NCBI RefSeq assembly: GCF_007097265.1 | Contig: NZ_VJZP01000022.1 | Coordinates: 1-64,000, forward strand | Origin: Flavobacterium gawalongense | GTDB lineage: Bacteria; Bacteroidota; Bacteroidia; Flavobacteriales; Flavobacteriaceae | Direction of reading: 5' to 3' | Length of the DNA: 64,000 nucleotides | In this document: piece after piece, positions 46,163 through 54,340 of the stretch | Numbering within the stretch: position 1 is the first letter of the stretch | Layout: each line of letters opens with the position of its first letter | The notes under the pieces: generated by a model | Database searches by the model: none | What the model was told of the DNA's origin: nothing | Seen by the model: only the letters and a program-made list of their open reading frames with translations | Translations under genes and position numbers: made by a program

Positions 46163-46618
46163 ATGAGAAAAGCCATATTCCCGGGATCATTCGATCCCAT
46201 TACTTTAGGACATGAAGACATCATCAAAAGAAGCATTTCGTTATTTGATGAAATCGTAATTGCCATTGGTGTCAATGCCGAAAAAAAATACATGTTTTCA
46301 CTGGAAGAAAGAAAACAGTTTATCGAAGAAACGTTCAAAAACGAACCTAAAGTTTCGGTGATAACCTATGAAGGTTTAACAATTGATTTGTGTCATAAAA
46401 TAAAAGCTGATTTCATACTTCGTGGTTTACGCAATCCTGCAGATTTCGAATTCGAAAAAGCCATTGCCCACACGAACAGACGCTTATCTAAAATAGAAAC
46501 CGTGTTTTTATTGACTGCCGCAAGAACTTCTTACATCAGTTCCAGTATTGTAAGAGATGTAATTCGTAACGGCGGACAATACGAAATGCTGGTTCCCGAT
46601 GCGGTAAGAGTGAAATAG
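46163..46618 (+). CDS. coaD: Pantetheine-phosphate adenylyltransferase
   Basis: A 151-residue nucleotidyltransferase forming dephospho-CoA. The (T/H)xGH motif is in FPGSFDPITLGHEDII, the pantetheine site includes the GLTIDLCHKIKADFILRGLR stretch, and the C-terminal ISSSIVRDVIRNGG is the second nucleotidyl signature. Hexameric in the family. Single gene followed by a perfect 25-bp inverted repeat. Confidence 0.95.
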   Translation: MRKAIFPGSFDPITLGHEDIIKRSISLFDEIVIAIGVNAEKKYMFSLEERKQFIEETFKNEPKVSVITYEGLTIDLCHKIKADFILRGLRNPADFEFEKAIAHTNRRLSKIETVFLLTAARTSYISSSIVRDVIRNGGQYEMLVPDAVRVK

Positions 46619-46653
46619 GGATCAGTAAAATCAATCTCGTTTACCTAGAGATT

Positions 46654-46713
46654 TTGTCAAGTCGAGCGCAGTCGAGACATATCATTTAGTCTCGACTGCG
46701 CTCGACTTGACAA
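46654..46713. repeat. Perfect 25-bp inverted repeat after coaD
   Basis: Arms 46654-46678 (starting TTGTCAAGTCGAGCGCAG) and 46689-46713 pair without mismatch across a 10-nt loop. The core GTCGAGCGCAGTCGAGAC is a dispersed Flavobacterium-type hairpin. It may also stop coaD transcription, although no T-run follows. Confidence 0.85.
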
Positions 46714-46787
46714 ATAAACAGTAAAAATATAAATTTGTAAAAAGCGCTATTTAGCCGTATTTTCGCCAAAAATAAAAGCCATTAGAT

Positions 46788-47366
46788 ATGAGTATAGAAA
46801 GAGAATTAAATAAACGCAGCGGATCTAAATGTGAACTTTGTGGTGCAACTGAAAACCTAAAAGTATATCAAGTGTTACCTACCAAAAAAGGTGGAATTGA
46901 TGAAAGTATTTTAGCTTGTAGCACCTGTATCTATCAAATTGAAAACCCGGATACTGTAGATTTAAACCATTGGAGATGTTTAAATGACAGCATGTGGAGT
47001 GAGCATATTCCAGTACAAGTTGTAGCATGGAGAATGTTAAGCCGTTTGCGTGCAGCAGGTTGGCCTCAAGAATTATTGGATCAAATGTATTTAGACGAAG
47101 ATACTTTGGCTTGGGCACAGGCAACTGGCGAAGGTGAAGACGATGAAAACAAAGTGATTCACCGTGATAGCAACGGAGTAATTTTGGAACACGGTGATTC
47201 AGTAGTTTTAATCAAAGATTTGAAAGTAAAAGGATCAAGCATGGTGGCCAAACAAGGAACCGCGGTGCGTAACATCAGACTAGACCACGAAAATGCCGAA
47301 TACATTGAAGGTAAAGTTGATGGTCAGCAGATTGTAATTATTACACAATACGTGAAAAAGATATAG
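46788..47366 (+). CDS. PhnA-family zinc-ribbon protein
   Basis: A 192-residue protein. The N-terminal zinc ribbon has CELCGATENLKVYQV and LACSTCIYQIE (four Cys); the C-terminal PhnA domain has DSNGVILEHGDSVVLIKDLK, VKGSSMVAKQGTAVRNIRLD and AEYIEGKVDGQQIVIIT. Despite the historic name, E. coli PhnA is not a phosphonate enzyme, and the function is unclear. The middle part (about 60-115) is a helical insert typical of the Bacteroidota version. Convergent with the helicase gene. Confidence 0.88.
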   Translation: MSIERELNKRSGSKCELCGATENLKVYQVLPTKKGGIDESILACSTCIYQIENPDTVDLNHWRCLNDSMWSEHIPVQVVAWRMLSRLRAAGWPQELLDQMYLDEDTLAWAQATGEGEDDENKVIHRDSNGVILEHGDSVVLIKDLKVKGSSMVAKQGTAVRNIRLDHENAEYIEGKVDGQQIVIITQYVKKI

Positions 47367-47590
47367 TCATCAGTGGTCAGTTTTTAGTGGTCAGTGCCTG
47401 AAGTTGATAAAAAGTATTCAGTGGTCAGAGAAAAGAGTGATCAGTGACTTCATTATAGCAAAAAATCGTTAACAGTAAATCATATACTGTTAACGATTTT
47501 TTATTGTTAGAATATTTTTTACTGCTCACTAAAAAACGGAACACTGATTACTTACTTTTTTAACTGAACACTAAAAACTGACCACTGAAT
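47366..47590. repeat. Heptamer-armed cruciform between phnA and the helicase gene
   Basis: The left arm (47366-47450) has period-7 units such as AGTGGTC, AGTTTTT, AGTGGTC; the right arm (47520-47590) has their complements ACTGAAC, ACTAAAA, ACTGACC, ACTGAAT, ACTAATT. In the centre a near-perfect hairpin AAAAATCGTTAACAGTA / TACTGTTAACGATTTTT (47461-47502) can terminate transcription from both sides. Confidence 0.8.
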
Positions 47591-47595
47591 ACTAA

Positions 47596-48942
47596 TTACT
47601 CTTCTTCTTTCTTAATCACTTTTCGAGCCACTTCAATTTTAAACTTCTTGCCTTTCATTTTTTCATCTTTAATGGCGTGCAGTAAATCTTTTACTTTATT
47701 GAATTTCACTGCGGCAAAAGAGATAAAATCTTTTACTTCGATTAATCCCAAATCGCCTTTTTCCAGTTTTCCTTTTTGAGAAAAGAAACCTACGATATCA
47801 ATTTTATTCAGTTTATTTTTCTTTCCGCCACTGATGTAAATGGTTTGAAATTCTGGTGGTTTTGGTAATGAAGTGGAGTTTTCCACCTTCAAAGCTTCCA
47901 TACCATAATCGATGTAATCCATTTTTTTCTCACTTTCATGAGCAATAATATACGCCGTTCCAGAAGCTAGCATACGTGCAGTTCTACCATTTCTATGCGT
48001 GAATTCATCTTCTTTGGATGGCAAATGATAATGAATCACGTGATTCATTTCGGGAATATCAAGACCACGAGCTGCCAAATCAGTTGTGATTAAATAACTA
48101 ACACTTCCGTTTCTAAACTGGATTAGCGCCCGTTCTCTCTCGTCCTGATCCATTCCACCATGATAATACGTGGCATAGATTCCTTTTTCGTTTAAAGTGT
48201 CACTAATGCGTTCCGCAGCATCACGATGGTTGCAAAAAACAATTGCCGACTGTGATTTCAACGAACAAATCAGGTTGAATAAACTTCCTATTTTGTCTTT
48301 GGCTGGAGAAACGACCATTTTCATGGAAAGATTCGTTTCTTCTTCGTTTTCTGGAATAAAATCCAAAATTGTTGGATTCACCACACGTGTATATCTTGGA
48401 ATCTCAATATCGGAAGTTGCCGAAACCAAAACACGTTTGTTCAGTTTTGTTAGTTTTCCAATGATAAATGACATTTGCTCATGGAAACCCAATTGCAATG
48501 ATTTATCAAATTCATCCAGAATCAACGTTTGGATTTTATCCACACGAAAAGTTCCTCTGTCAATATGATCTGCAATTCTTCCCGGCGTTCCTATTAAAAC
48601 CGCTGGAGGATTGCTTAAATTCTTAATTTCTGTATCAATGGAATGTCCGCCGTAGCACACATTTACTTTATAATCGGTTCCCATTTTTTTCCAAACTTGT
48701 TCAATTTGCAAACCTAATTCACGAGATGGAACCAGAATTAAACATTGAACCGATTGAATTTCAGTCTGTAACATTTCTAAAACAGGCAACAAAAAAGCCA
48801 GTGTTTTTCCTGAACCTGTTGGCGAAAGCAATAAAACATTATTGTCATTTAAGATAGCATCTTGCGCTACTACCTGCATTTCGTTTAGGCTTTCGATACC
48901 TAAATTCAAAAGTATATTGTTGGAATGGTGTTTCTTATTCAT
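47596..48942 (-). CDS. DEAD-box RNA helicase, DbpA-like
   Basis: A 448-residue ATP-dependent RNA helicase. Motif I LLLSPTGSGKTLAFLLPVL, Ia LVPSRELGLQI, Ib TPGRI, motif II written DEFD (LILDEFDKSLQLGF), motif III SATSD instead of SAT-x, motif V TTDLAARGLDIPEM and VI HRNGRTARM. The C-terminal domain (about 375-445; KIDIVGFFSQKGKLEKGDLG) resembles the DbpA RNA-recognition domain that targets 23S rRNA hairpin 92. A role in 50S assembly is therefore likely. It is flanked on both sides by heptamer-repeat cruciforms. Confidence 0.9.
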   Translation of the reverse strand: MNKKHHSNNILLNLGIESLNEMQVVAQDAILNDNNVLLLSPTGSGKTLAFLLPVLEMLQTEIQSVQCLILVPSRELGLQIEQVWKKMGTDYKVNVCYGGHSIDTEIKNLSNPPAVLIGTPGRIADHIDRGTFRVDKIQTLILDEFDKSLQLGFHEQMSFIIGKLTKLNKRVLVSATSDIEIPRYTRVVNPTILDFIPENEEETNLSMKMVVSPAKDKIGSLFNLICSLKSQSAIVFCNHRDAAERISDTLNEKGIYATYYHGGMDQDERERALIQFRNGSVSYLITTDLAARGLDIPEMNHVIHYHLPSKEDEFTHRNGRTARMLASGTAYIIAHESEKKMDYIDYGMEALKVENSTSLPKPPEFQTIYISGGKKNKLNKIDIVGFFSQKGKLEKGDLGLIEVKDFISFAAVKFNKVKDLLHAIKDEKMKGKKFKIEVARKVIKKEEE

Positions 48943-48961
48943 TTTGCAAAAGTACTTAAAA

Positions 48962-49200
48962 AAAGTGGTCAGTATTCAGTTTTTAGTATTCAGTCGCAGT
49001 TTTCAGTCTCAGTGGTCAGTAATCAGTTTGGCAGAGGAGAATCCCAAAGTTTCAGAAGCGTTGTTTTTGGTAATCTTTGTAATCTTTGTCAAAGTTTAAA
49101 ACTTTGACAAAGATGAAAAAACGAAAAACAAAAAAACATAATCTACAACACAAAGTATTCTGTAGACTATTTGCGAACTGAATACTGCAAACTGCCATCT
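48962..49200. repeat. Heptamer-armed cruciform upstream of the helicase gene
   Basis: The left arm (48962-49030) has AGTATTC, AGTTTTT, AGTATTC, AGTTTTC, AGTGGTC and AGTAATC, with occasional 6-mers (AGTCGC, AGTCTC). The right arm (49165-49200) carries ACTGAATACTGC and ACTGCCATCTGAACACTG. The central hairpin ATCTTTGTCAAAGTTT / AAACTTTGACAAAGAT is at 49081-49113. It has the same architecture as 47366-47590. Confidence 0.78.
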
Positions 49201-49207
49201 GAACACT

Positions 49208-49327
49208 GCTCCCGCGTGAAGGATAAAAGCTAAGCACCATGTGCTGCGGATAGCCTGACAGCATTTGAGAAAAGGGGCAAAAGTAGCAACTGTTACTTAG
49301 CCCCTTTTCTCAAATGGTGACACGCCC
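49208..49327 (-). repeat. Large structured intergenic element, GGGCGT subtype
   Basis: Read on the minus strand: GGGCGTG, a long hairpin CATTTGAGAAAAGGGGC / GCCCCTTTTCTCAAATG, then GTCAGGCTATCCG, a smaller hairpin GCACATGGTGC, and ATCCTTCACGC that pairs with GCGTG at the start. Order and single-stranded words agree with 17688-17829. In minus-strand terms it lies just downstream of the Nudix gene, so it could sit in that gene's 3' UTR. Confidence 0.7.
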
Positions 49328-49341
49328 AAATCAATAATGAT

Positions 49342-49947
49342 TTATGAATGTAAATTCTTTTCTTCTTCAAATAATAACTTTATGTTCTCATAGGAATTTT
49401 TTAAAGCTTCCTTAATTTGTTCCGGATTCATCCAGGCCACTTTTTCGATTCCTTCTTCTAATTGTCCTTGAGGCGTGCCTTCAAAATCAGTTTGCATTTC
49501 GAACCAATGCGTAATTTTGAGTTTGTACTTTCCATTGCGTTTAAAAACGTGATATGTTTTTTGAAGTTTATGGGATACCGATAATAAATTTACGCCAGTT
49601 TCTTCCTCTACTTCACGCATGGCTGTGGCTTCAATTTCTTCTCCTTTTTCAATGCCGCCTTTAGGTAAATCCCATTTTCCGTTTCTAAAAATGAACAAAA
49701 CCTCTCCTTTTTTATTATAAACTAAGCCGCCTCCTGCTTTGTTAACAGGAATTTTTGCTTTCAAAGTCTTCATAATCTCCTTTTCATCGGGGTGATATAA
49801 GTAGGCTTTTTGGATTTTATTTTGAAATATTTTTATTATAAGCTGCTCTATGTCAATACTTTCTAACAAGAACAATTGAAAATCGGTCTCCTTAGAGATG
49901 TGATTTGTCAAAAAAAGTGGTTTGTCGTTAACAAAAACTTTATACAT
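49342..49947 (-). CDS. Nudix hydrolase
   Basis: A 201-residue Nudix protein. The 23-residue Nudix box lies near residues 98-120 (GGIEKGEEIEATAMREVEEE, then TG), with all acidic ligands present, preceded by GGGLVYNKKGEVLFIFRNGK and followed by ITHWFEMQTDFEGTPQGQ. The N-terminal 70 residues (MYKVFVNDKPLFLTNH) form an extra domain seen in Flavobacteria. Substrate probably a nucleoside diphosphate derivative; the exact one is unknown. Its start codon is only 7 bp from the divergent pyrE start. Confidence 0.9.
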   Translation of the reverse strand: MYKVFVNDKPLFLTNHISKETDFQLFLLESIDIEQLIIKIFQNKIQKAYLYHPDEKEIMKTLKAKIPVNKAGGGLVYNKKGEVLFIFRNGKWDLPKGGIEKGEEIEATAMREVEEETGVNLLSVSHKLQKTYHVFKRNGKYKLKITHWFEMQTDFEGTPQGQLEEGIEKVAWMNPEQIKEALKNSYENIKLLFEEEKNLHS

Positions 49948-49950
49948 TTG
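49922..49950 (+). promoter_or_regulatory. Likely pyrE promoter overlapping the Nudix start codon
   Basis: TTG at 49922-49924, an 18-nt spacer and TACATTTG at 49943-49950. The Nudix ATG (complement of 49945-49947) lies inside the -7 box. Transcription would start around 49955-49958, at or just after the pyrE ATG (49955), implying a leaderless or near-leaderless mRNA. Confidence 0.55.
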
Positions 49951-49954
49951 TATT

Positions 49955-50596
49955 ATGATTTTTAATAAAGATACAGCCGAAAAAACAGCCGAATTGCTTT
50001 TGCAAATAAATGCAATTAAATTGAATCCAGGAAATCCTTTTACATGGGCTTCCGGATGGAAATCACCTATTTATTGTGATAACCGATTAATACTCTCATT
50101 TCCAGCCATAAGAAATTATGTCCGTGATGAATTTTCCAAAAATATTGAAAAACAATTTGGTAAACCCGATGTTATTGCCGGTGTAGCCACAGGGGCAATA
50201 GGAATTGGAATGCTCGTAGCAGAGAGTTTAGGATTACCATTTGTGTATGTGCGTCCAGAACCAAAAAAACATGGGAGATTAAACCAAGTAGAAGGTTTTT
50301 TACAAAAAGGACAAAATGTAGTCGTTGTAGAAGACTTGATCAGTACCGGAAACAGTAGCTTACTTGCAGTTGAAGCTTTGCGTGCAGCAGGGGCAAACAT
50401 AAAAGGTATGGCAGCAATATTTACATATGGTTTTGATGTAGCAGGTCAGAATTTTGCAGCTGCAAATGTCGATTTGTTCACACTAAGTAATTATCAGAAT
50501 CTGTTGAATTTGGCCGTTGCCAAAAAATATATTACCGAAGAAGAAGAACAAACGCTTAGAGAATGGAACGTGAGTCCATCAACTTGGTGTGTCTAA
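49955..50596 (+). CDS. pyrE: Orotate phosphoribosyltransferase
   Basis: A 213-residue enzyme converting orotate and PRPP to OMP in pyrimidine synthesis. The start at ATG 49955 (MIFNKDTAEKTAELLLQ) is chosen over one 33 nt upstream that lies inside the Nudix gene. PRPP loop VVVVEDLISTGNSSLLAVEA near residue 120, plus the orotate-site text FTWASGWKSPIYCDNR and YVRPEPKKHGRLNQVEG. The gene is divergent from Nudix with no spacer and is followed 34 bp later by an SRPBCC gene, probably in the same transcript. Confidence 0.95.
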   Translation: MIFNKDTAEKTAELLLQINAIKLNPGNPFTWASGWKSPIYCDNRLILSFPAIRNYVRDEFSKNIEKQFGKPDVIAGVATGAIGIGMLVAESLGLPFVYVRPEPKKHGRLNQVEGFLQKGQNVVVVEDLISTGNSSLLAVEALRAAGANIKGMAAIFTYGFDVAGQNFAAANVDLFTLSNYQNLLNLAVAKKYITEEEEQTLREWNVSPSTWCV

Positions 50597-50630
50597 GTAA
50601 AGAAAATATAAAAATACAATACACTAAACC

Positions 50631-51023
50631 ATGAACTTAGAAAGTCCAAAAGTTACTGTTCCAAAATCAGCTCAAGAATTGTTTGAATTATTGAGTGATG
50701 TTAAAAATTTTGAAAAATTGATGCCTGATACTATCGCTAAATTTGAAGTTATTGGTGATGATGCATTCATTTTTGGGTTGAAAGGTATGCCGGAAATAAA
50801 ATTAAAAATGAAAGAAAAAGTAGCGCCAAATAAAATAGTCCTGGGTGCTGCAAGCGATAAACTTCCTTTTACTTTAATAGCAAATATTGATGCTGTTTCG
50901 GATAATTCCAGTGATGTAAAACTTGATTTCGAAGGAGACTTTAATCCTATGATGGCTATGATGATTAAAGGCCCTATCGGGAAATTTATCGAAACATTAG
51001 CTGTTAACATGGTAAAATTGTAA
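50631..51023 (+). CDS. SRPBCC (START-like) family protein
   Basis: A 130-residue SRPBCC-fold protein: LESPKVTVPKSAQELFELLS, DVKNFEKLMPDTIAKFEVIG, a central beta-sheet run and a C-terminal amphipathic helix (GPIGKFIETLAVNMVKL). The fold binds hydrophobic ligands. Many Flavobacteria carry this gene directly after pyrE, so co-transcription is likely, but its ligand and role are unknown. It ends at a bidirectional terminator shared with birA. Confidence 0.85.
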   Translation: MNLESPKVTVPKSAQELFELLSDVKNFEKLMPDTIAKFEVIGDDAFIFGLKGMPEIKLKMKEKVAPNKIVLGAASDKLPFTLIANIDAVSDNSSDVKLDFEGDFNPMMAMMIKGPIGKFIETLAVNMVKL

Positions 51024-51041
51024 GAGACGATATAATCAATT

Positions 51042-51093
51042 AAAAAAGATGTTTAGAGTATGAATTTATTTCAACTTTAAACATCTTTTTTTT
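51042..51093. terminator. Bidirectional terminator between the SRPBCC gene and birA
   Basis: AAAAAAGATGTTTAGAGT pairs with ACTTTAAACATCTTTTTT (one G-T) across 14 nt, with A and T runs at both ends. Confidence 0.85.
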
Positions 51094-51820
51094 AATACAA
51101 CATCTGAATTTCCTTGATGTCAAACTCAGAAATACTATCATCTTCTAAAAGGACCTGAAGTTTTCCAACAGAGGAAACACCTTGAATAATTCCCATGAAA
51201 TTTTGATTATTTTGATTAGAAAAAGGCATTGGAACCGCTTTTTTGAACAGTTTATCGGTGTAATTGGACCATAAAAAATTGGATTTTTGTTCCCATAACT
51301 TTACATTATTTTCTATTTTATCCATAATCGAAAAAAGCAACTCCTCTTTGTCAAATTTTGTATTGCAAATAGCCGCCAAAGAAGATGCTTTGGGCAAATT
51401 TTCAAAATTAGTTTGATTTACATTTAGACCTAAGCCCACAATAGAAATAATACTTCCGTCACTTTTGATACTGTTTTCTATCAAAATGCCACCTATTTTT
51501 TTATTATATGACATTATGTCGTTAGGCCATTTTATGCTAAGATCAGGAATCTTGCTGGTTTCCAGAACCTCGATTACAGCAAGAGAGACTGCGATATTCA
51601 GATTGTATATCTGACAAATATCTGATAAAAATCCTTTAATCAAAACACTCATTATTAAGTTTTTACTAGCTTCAGAAGCCCAAACAGCTCCCATTTGCCC
51701 CTTACCTTTTGTTTGGCTTTCAGCAGTAACAACAGTAAAGTTTTCGAGTTCCTGTTTATTCGATAGCCCTTTTAGGAATTCATTTGTTGAATCTATGGCA
51801 TCGAGTTTGATAACTTTCAT
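51092..51820 (-). CDS. birA: Biotin--[acetyl-CoA-carboxylase] ligase
   Basis: A 242-residue single-domain biotin protein ligase that attaches biotin to the carboxylase BCCP. It has the biotin/ATP loop TKGKGQMGAVW (in place of GRGR-x-G), SIKWPNDIMSYNKKIGGIL and GLGLNVNQTNF. There is no N-terminal helix-turn-helix, so it is an enzyme only, not a repressor. A TATTTTTG element on the minus strand (complement of 51864-51871), about 44 nt upstream of the start, may be the promoter. Confidence 0.93.
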   Translation of the reverse strand: MKVIKLDAIDSTNEFLKGLSNKQELENFTVVTAESQTKGKGQMGAVWASEASKNLIMSVLIKGFLSDICQIYNLNIAVSLAVIEVLETSKIPDLSIKWPNDIMSYNKKIGGILIENSIKSDGSIISIVGLGLNVNQTNFENLPKASSLAAICNTKFDKEELLFSIMDKIENNVKLWEQKSNFLWSNYTDKLFKKAVPMPFSNQNNQNFMGIIQGVSSVGKLQVLLEDDSISEFDIKEIQMLY

Positions 51821-51914
51821 ATACGTTTTTTTGTGAAACAGAATTTAATATTATGTTAAGGTTCAAAAATAATCACAAAAAATGGTAACTTTACAAACTT
51901 ATATAAAATAATTC

Positions 51915-52286
51915 ATGGCGAAAAAGACTATAAATAATGACGTTCTATTAGCGAACATCATTAAAGGAATAGAAGAAGTAAAAGGAAATGACATCGATAT
52001 TCTTGATTTAAGAGAAATAGACACCGCGGTTTGCGACTATTTCATCATCTGCAACGGAAATTCAAACACTCAAGTTAAGGCTATCGTTAACTCCATACAA
52101 AAAACAGTTTCAAAGGAATTAAAAGACAAGCCTTGGCATGTTGAAGGAACTGATAATGCGGAATGGGTTCTTATGGACTATGTAAATATCGTAGTTCACG
52201 TTTTCCAAAAACACATAAGAGAATACTATAATATCGAGAGTCTTTGGGGTGATGCAAAAATTACTACAATCGAAAACAAATACTAA
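51915..52286 (+). CDS. rsfS: Ribosome silencing factor
   Basis: A 123-residue RsfS/Iojap protein that binds ribosomal protein L14 and blocks subunit joining in starvation. Family text: LLANIIKGIEEVKGNDIDIL, VCDYFIICNGNSNTQVKAIV, KDKPWHVEGTDNAEWVLMDY, VVHVFQKHIREYYNIESLWG. Divergent from birA and 15 bp before ftsH, an order common in Flavobacteriia; the two should be one operon. Confidence 0.95.
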   Translation: MAKKTINNDVLLANIIKGIEEVKGNDIDILDLREIDTAVCDYFIICNGNSNTQVKAIVNSIQKTVSKELKDKPWHVEGTDNAEWVLMDYVNIVVHVFQKHIREYYNIESLWGDAKITTIENKY

Positions 52287-52301
52287 AGAAACATACTTCT
52301 A

Positions 52302-54227
52302 ATGGCTAAAGATAATAATCAAAATTCGAATAAATTTAAAATAAGTCCTTGGTTAATTTATACAGCAATATTATTAATTTTCTTGTTTATAAGTTTTATA
52401 ACCGGGGGTTCAAGTATTCAAGAGCCAGCACAATTAACTTCTTCTAAATTTAATAATTTTTTAGAAAAAGGTCAAATTGAAAAGGTTATTGTTTACAATA
52501 AAACAGAAGCAGAAGTCTATTTAAACGCTGCGGCATTAAAAGATGCAACACACAAAAAAGTTGCAAAAGATATTTTTGACAGACCTAATAAAGGTCCACA
52601 TTACTCTTTTGATATTGGTAATGATCAAATATTTCAAACTAAGCTTGAAAAAGCGGTTAATGAAGGGAAATTGAAAGATTTTAACTTCTTGCCAAAAAAC
52701 AATTGGTCAGACATCCTAATAAGTCTATTGCCTATCATTATCATTATAGGTGTTTGGATTTTTATAATGAGAAAAATGTCAGGCGGCGGTGGCGGTGGCG
52801 GCGGACAAATTTTCAATATCGGAAAATCAAAAGCGAAGCTTTTTGACGAAAAAACGGATATAAAAACTACATTTAAAGATGTTGCTGGTCTTGAAGGAGC
52901 TAAAGAAGAAATACAAGAAATTGTTGAATTCCTTAAAAACCCTGAGAAATATACTAATCTAGGTGGTAAAATTCCAAAAGGAGCTTTACTGGTTGGACCT
53001 CCAGGAACTGGGAAAACTTTGTTGGCGAAAGCCGTAGCAGGTGAAGCTCAAGTGCCATTTTTCTCTTTATCCGGTTCTGATTTTGTGGAAATGTTTGTAG
53101 GTGTAGGTGCTTCACGTGTACGTGATTTATTCAAACAAGCCAAAGAAAAATCTCCAGCTATTATTTTTATCGATGAGATTGATGCAGTAGGTAGAGCAAG
53201 AGGAAAAAGTAATATGTCCGGTGGAAATGATGAACGTGAGAATACGTTGAACCAATTACTGACAGAAATGGACGGTTTTGGAACCAATTCTAATGTAATT
53301 GTTTTAGCTGCAACAAACAGAGCTGACGTCCTTGACAAAGCCTTGATGCGTGCGGGTCGTTTTGACAGACAAATTTTTGTAGACTTACCAGATATTCGTG
53401 AGCGTGCTGAAATTTTTAAAGTACACCTTGCTCCTTTGAAAAAAGTAGAAGGATTGGATACTGACTTTTTAGCAAAACAAACTCCAGGTTTTTCTGGTGC
53501 TGATATTGCCAATGTGTGTAATGAAGCAGCCTTGATTGCTGCAAGACATAACAAAACAGCAGTTGACAAACAAGATTTCTTAGATGCCGTTGACAGAATT
53601 GTTGGTGGTCTTGAAAAGAAAAATAAAATTGTAACTCCAGAAGAAAAGAAAGCAATTGCTATTCATGAAGCTGGTCACGCAACGGTGAGTTGGATGCTGG
53701 AACATGCAGCTCCGTTAATAAAAGTAACTATTGTCCCTAGAGGACAAAGTTTAGGTGCAGCATGGTATTTACCGGAAGAACGATTAATTGTTCGTCCTGA
53801 CCAAATGCTAGACGAAATGTGCGCTACTATGGGCGGAAGAGCAGCCGAAAAAGTAACATTCAACAGAATTTCTACTGGTGCATTAAGCGATTTAGAAAAA
53901 GTAACCAAGCAAGCACGTGCTATGGTAACTATTTATGGTTTGAATGAAAAAATAGGTAATGTTACCTATTATGATTCAACCGGACAAAGTGAATACAGTT
54001 TTTCAAAACCATATTCTGAAGAAACAGCTAAAATTATTGACGAAGAAATTTCATTACTTATTGAAAGTCAATACCAAAGAGCTATTGATATATTAGAAGA
54101 AAATAAAGACAAACTAAATCAACTAGCAAATATTTTAATCGAAAAAGAAGTTATTTTCAAAGATGATTTGGAAGCTATTTTTGGAAAAAGAACATTTGAT
54201 AAAAATCTTGAGGAAGTAGTCTCTTAA
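52302..54227 (+). CDS. ftsH: ATP-dependent zinc metalloprotease FtsH
   Basis: A 641-residue inner-membrane AAA+ protease. Membrane helices at about residues 17-35 and 139-157 flank a periplasmic domain. A Gly run follows (KMSGGGGGGGGQIFNIGKSK). The AAA module has Walker A GPPGTGKT (Lys238), Walker B IIFIDEIDAVG and the second region of homology at RAGRFDRQIFVDLPD; the pore motif is FVEMFVGVGASR. The Zn site is HEAGH (His455, His459). It degrades misfolded membrane proteins and regulatory substrates. The C-terminus ends EEVVS without a long tail. Second gene of the rsfS operon, ending at a terminator. Confidence 0.96.
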   Translation: MAKDNNQNSNKFKISPWLIYTAILLIFLFISFITGGSSIQEPAQLTSSKFNNFLEKGQIEKVIVYNKTEAEVYLNAAALKDATHKKVAKDIFDRPNKGPHYSFDIGNDQIFQTKLEKAVNEGKLKDFNFLPKNNWSDILISLLPIIIIIGVWIFIMRKMSGGGGGGGGQIFNIGKSKAKLFDEKTDIKTTFKDVAGLEGAKEEIQEIVEFLKNPEKYTNLGGKIPKGALLVGPPGTGKTLLAKAVAGEAQVPFFSLSGSDFVEMFVGVGASRVRDLFKQAKEKSPAIIFIDEIDAVGRARGKSNMSGGNDERENTLNQLLTEMDGFGTNSNVIVLAATNRADVLDKALMRAGRFDRQIFVDLPDIRERAEIFKVHLAPLKKVEGLDTDFLAKQTPGFSGADIANVCNEAALIAARHNKTAVDKQDFLDAVDRIVGGLEKKNKIVTPEEKKAIAIHEAGHATVSWMLEHAAPLIKVTIVPRGQSLGAAWYLPEERLIVRPDQMLDEMCATMGGRAAEKVTFNRISTGALSDLEKVTKQARAMVTIYGLNEKIGNVTYYDSTGQSEYSFSKPYSEETAKIIDEEISLLIESQYQRAIDILEENKDKLNQLANILIEKEVIFKDDLEAIFGKRTFDKNLEEVVS

Positions 54228-54255
54228 AAAACACATATTATTTAATTATTTTTAA

Positions 54256-54296
54256 AATCTTAATTCAAAAACCTCTTTTGAATTAAGATTTTTTTA
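54256..54296 (+). terminator. Terminator after ftsH
   Basis: AATCTTAATTCAAAA and TTTTGAATTAAGATT pair fully across five bases, followed by six T residues. Confidence 0.88.
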
Positions 54297-54340
54297 TCTT
54301 TGAACGTTTTCAAATAATAAATAAAGTAGTTTAAAAGAAT

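Noticed and set aside
52634..52816. An opposite-strand frame with a poly-proline run inside ftsH.
   Set aside because: It is the mirror of the FtsH glycine linker and membrane helix; a shadow frame.
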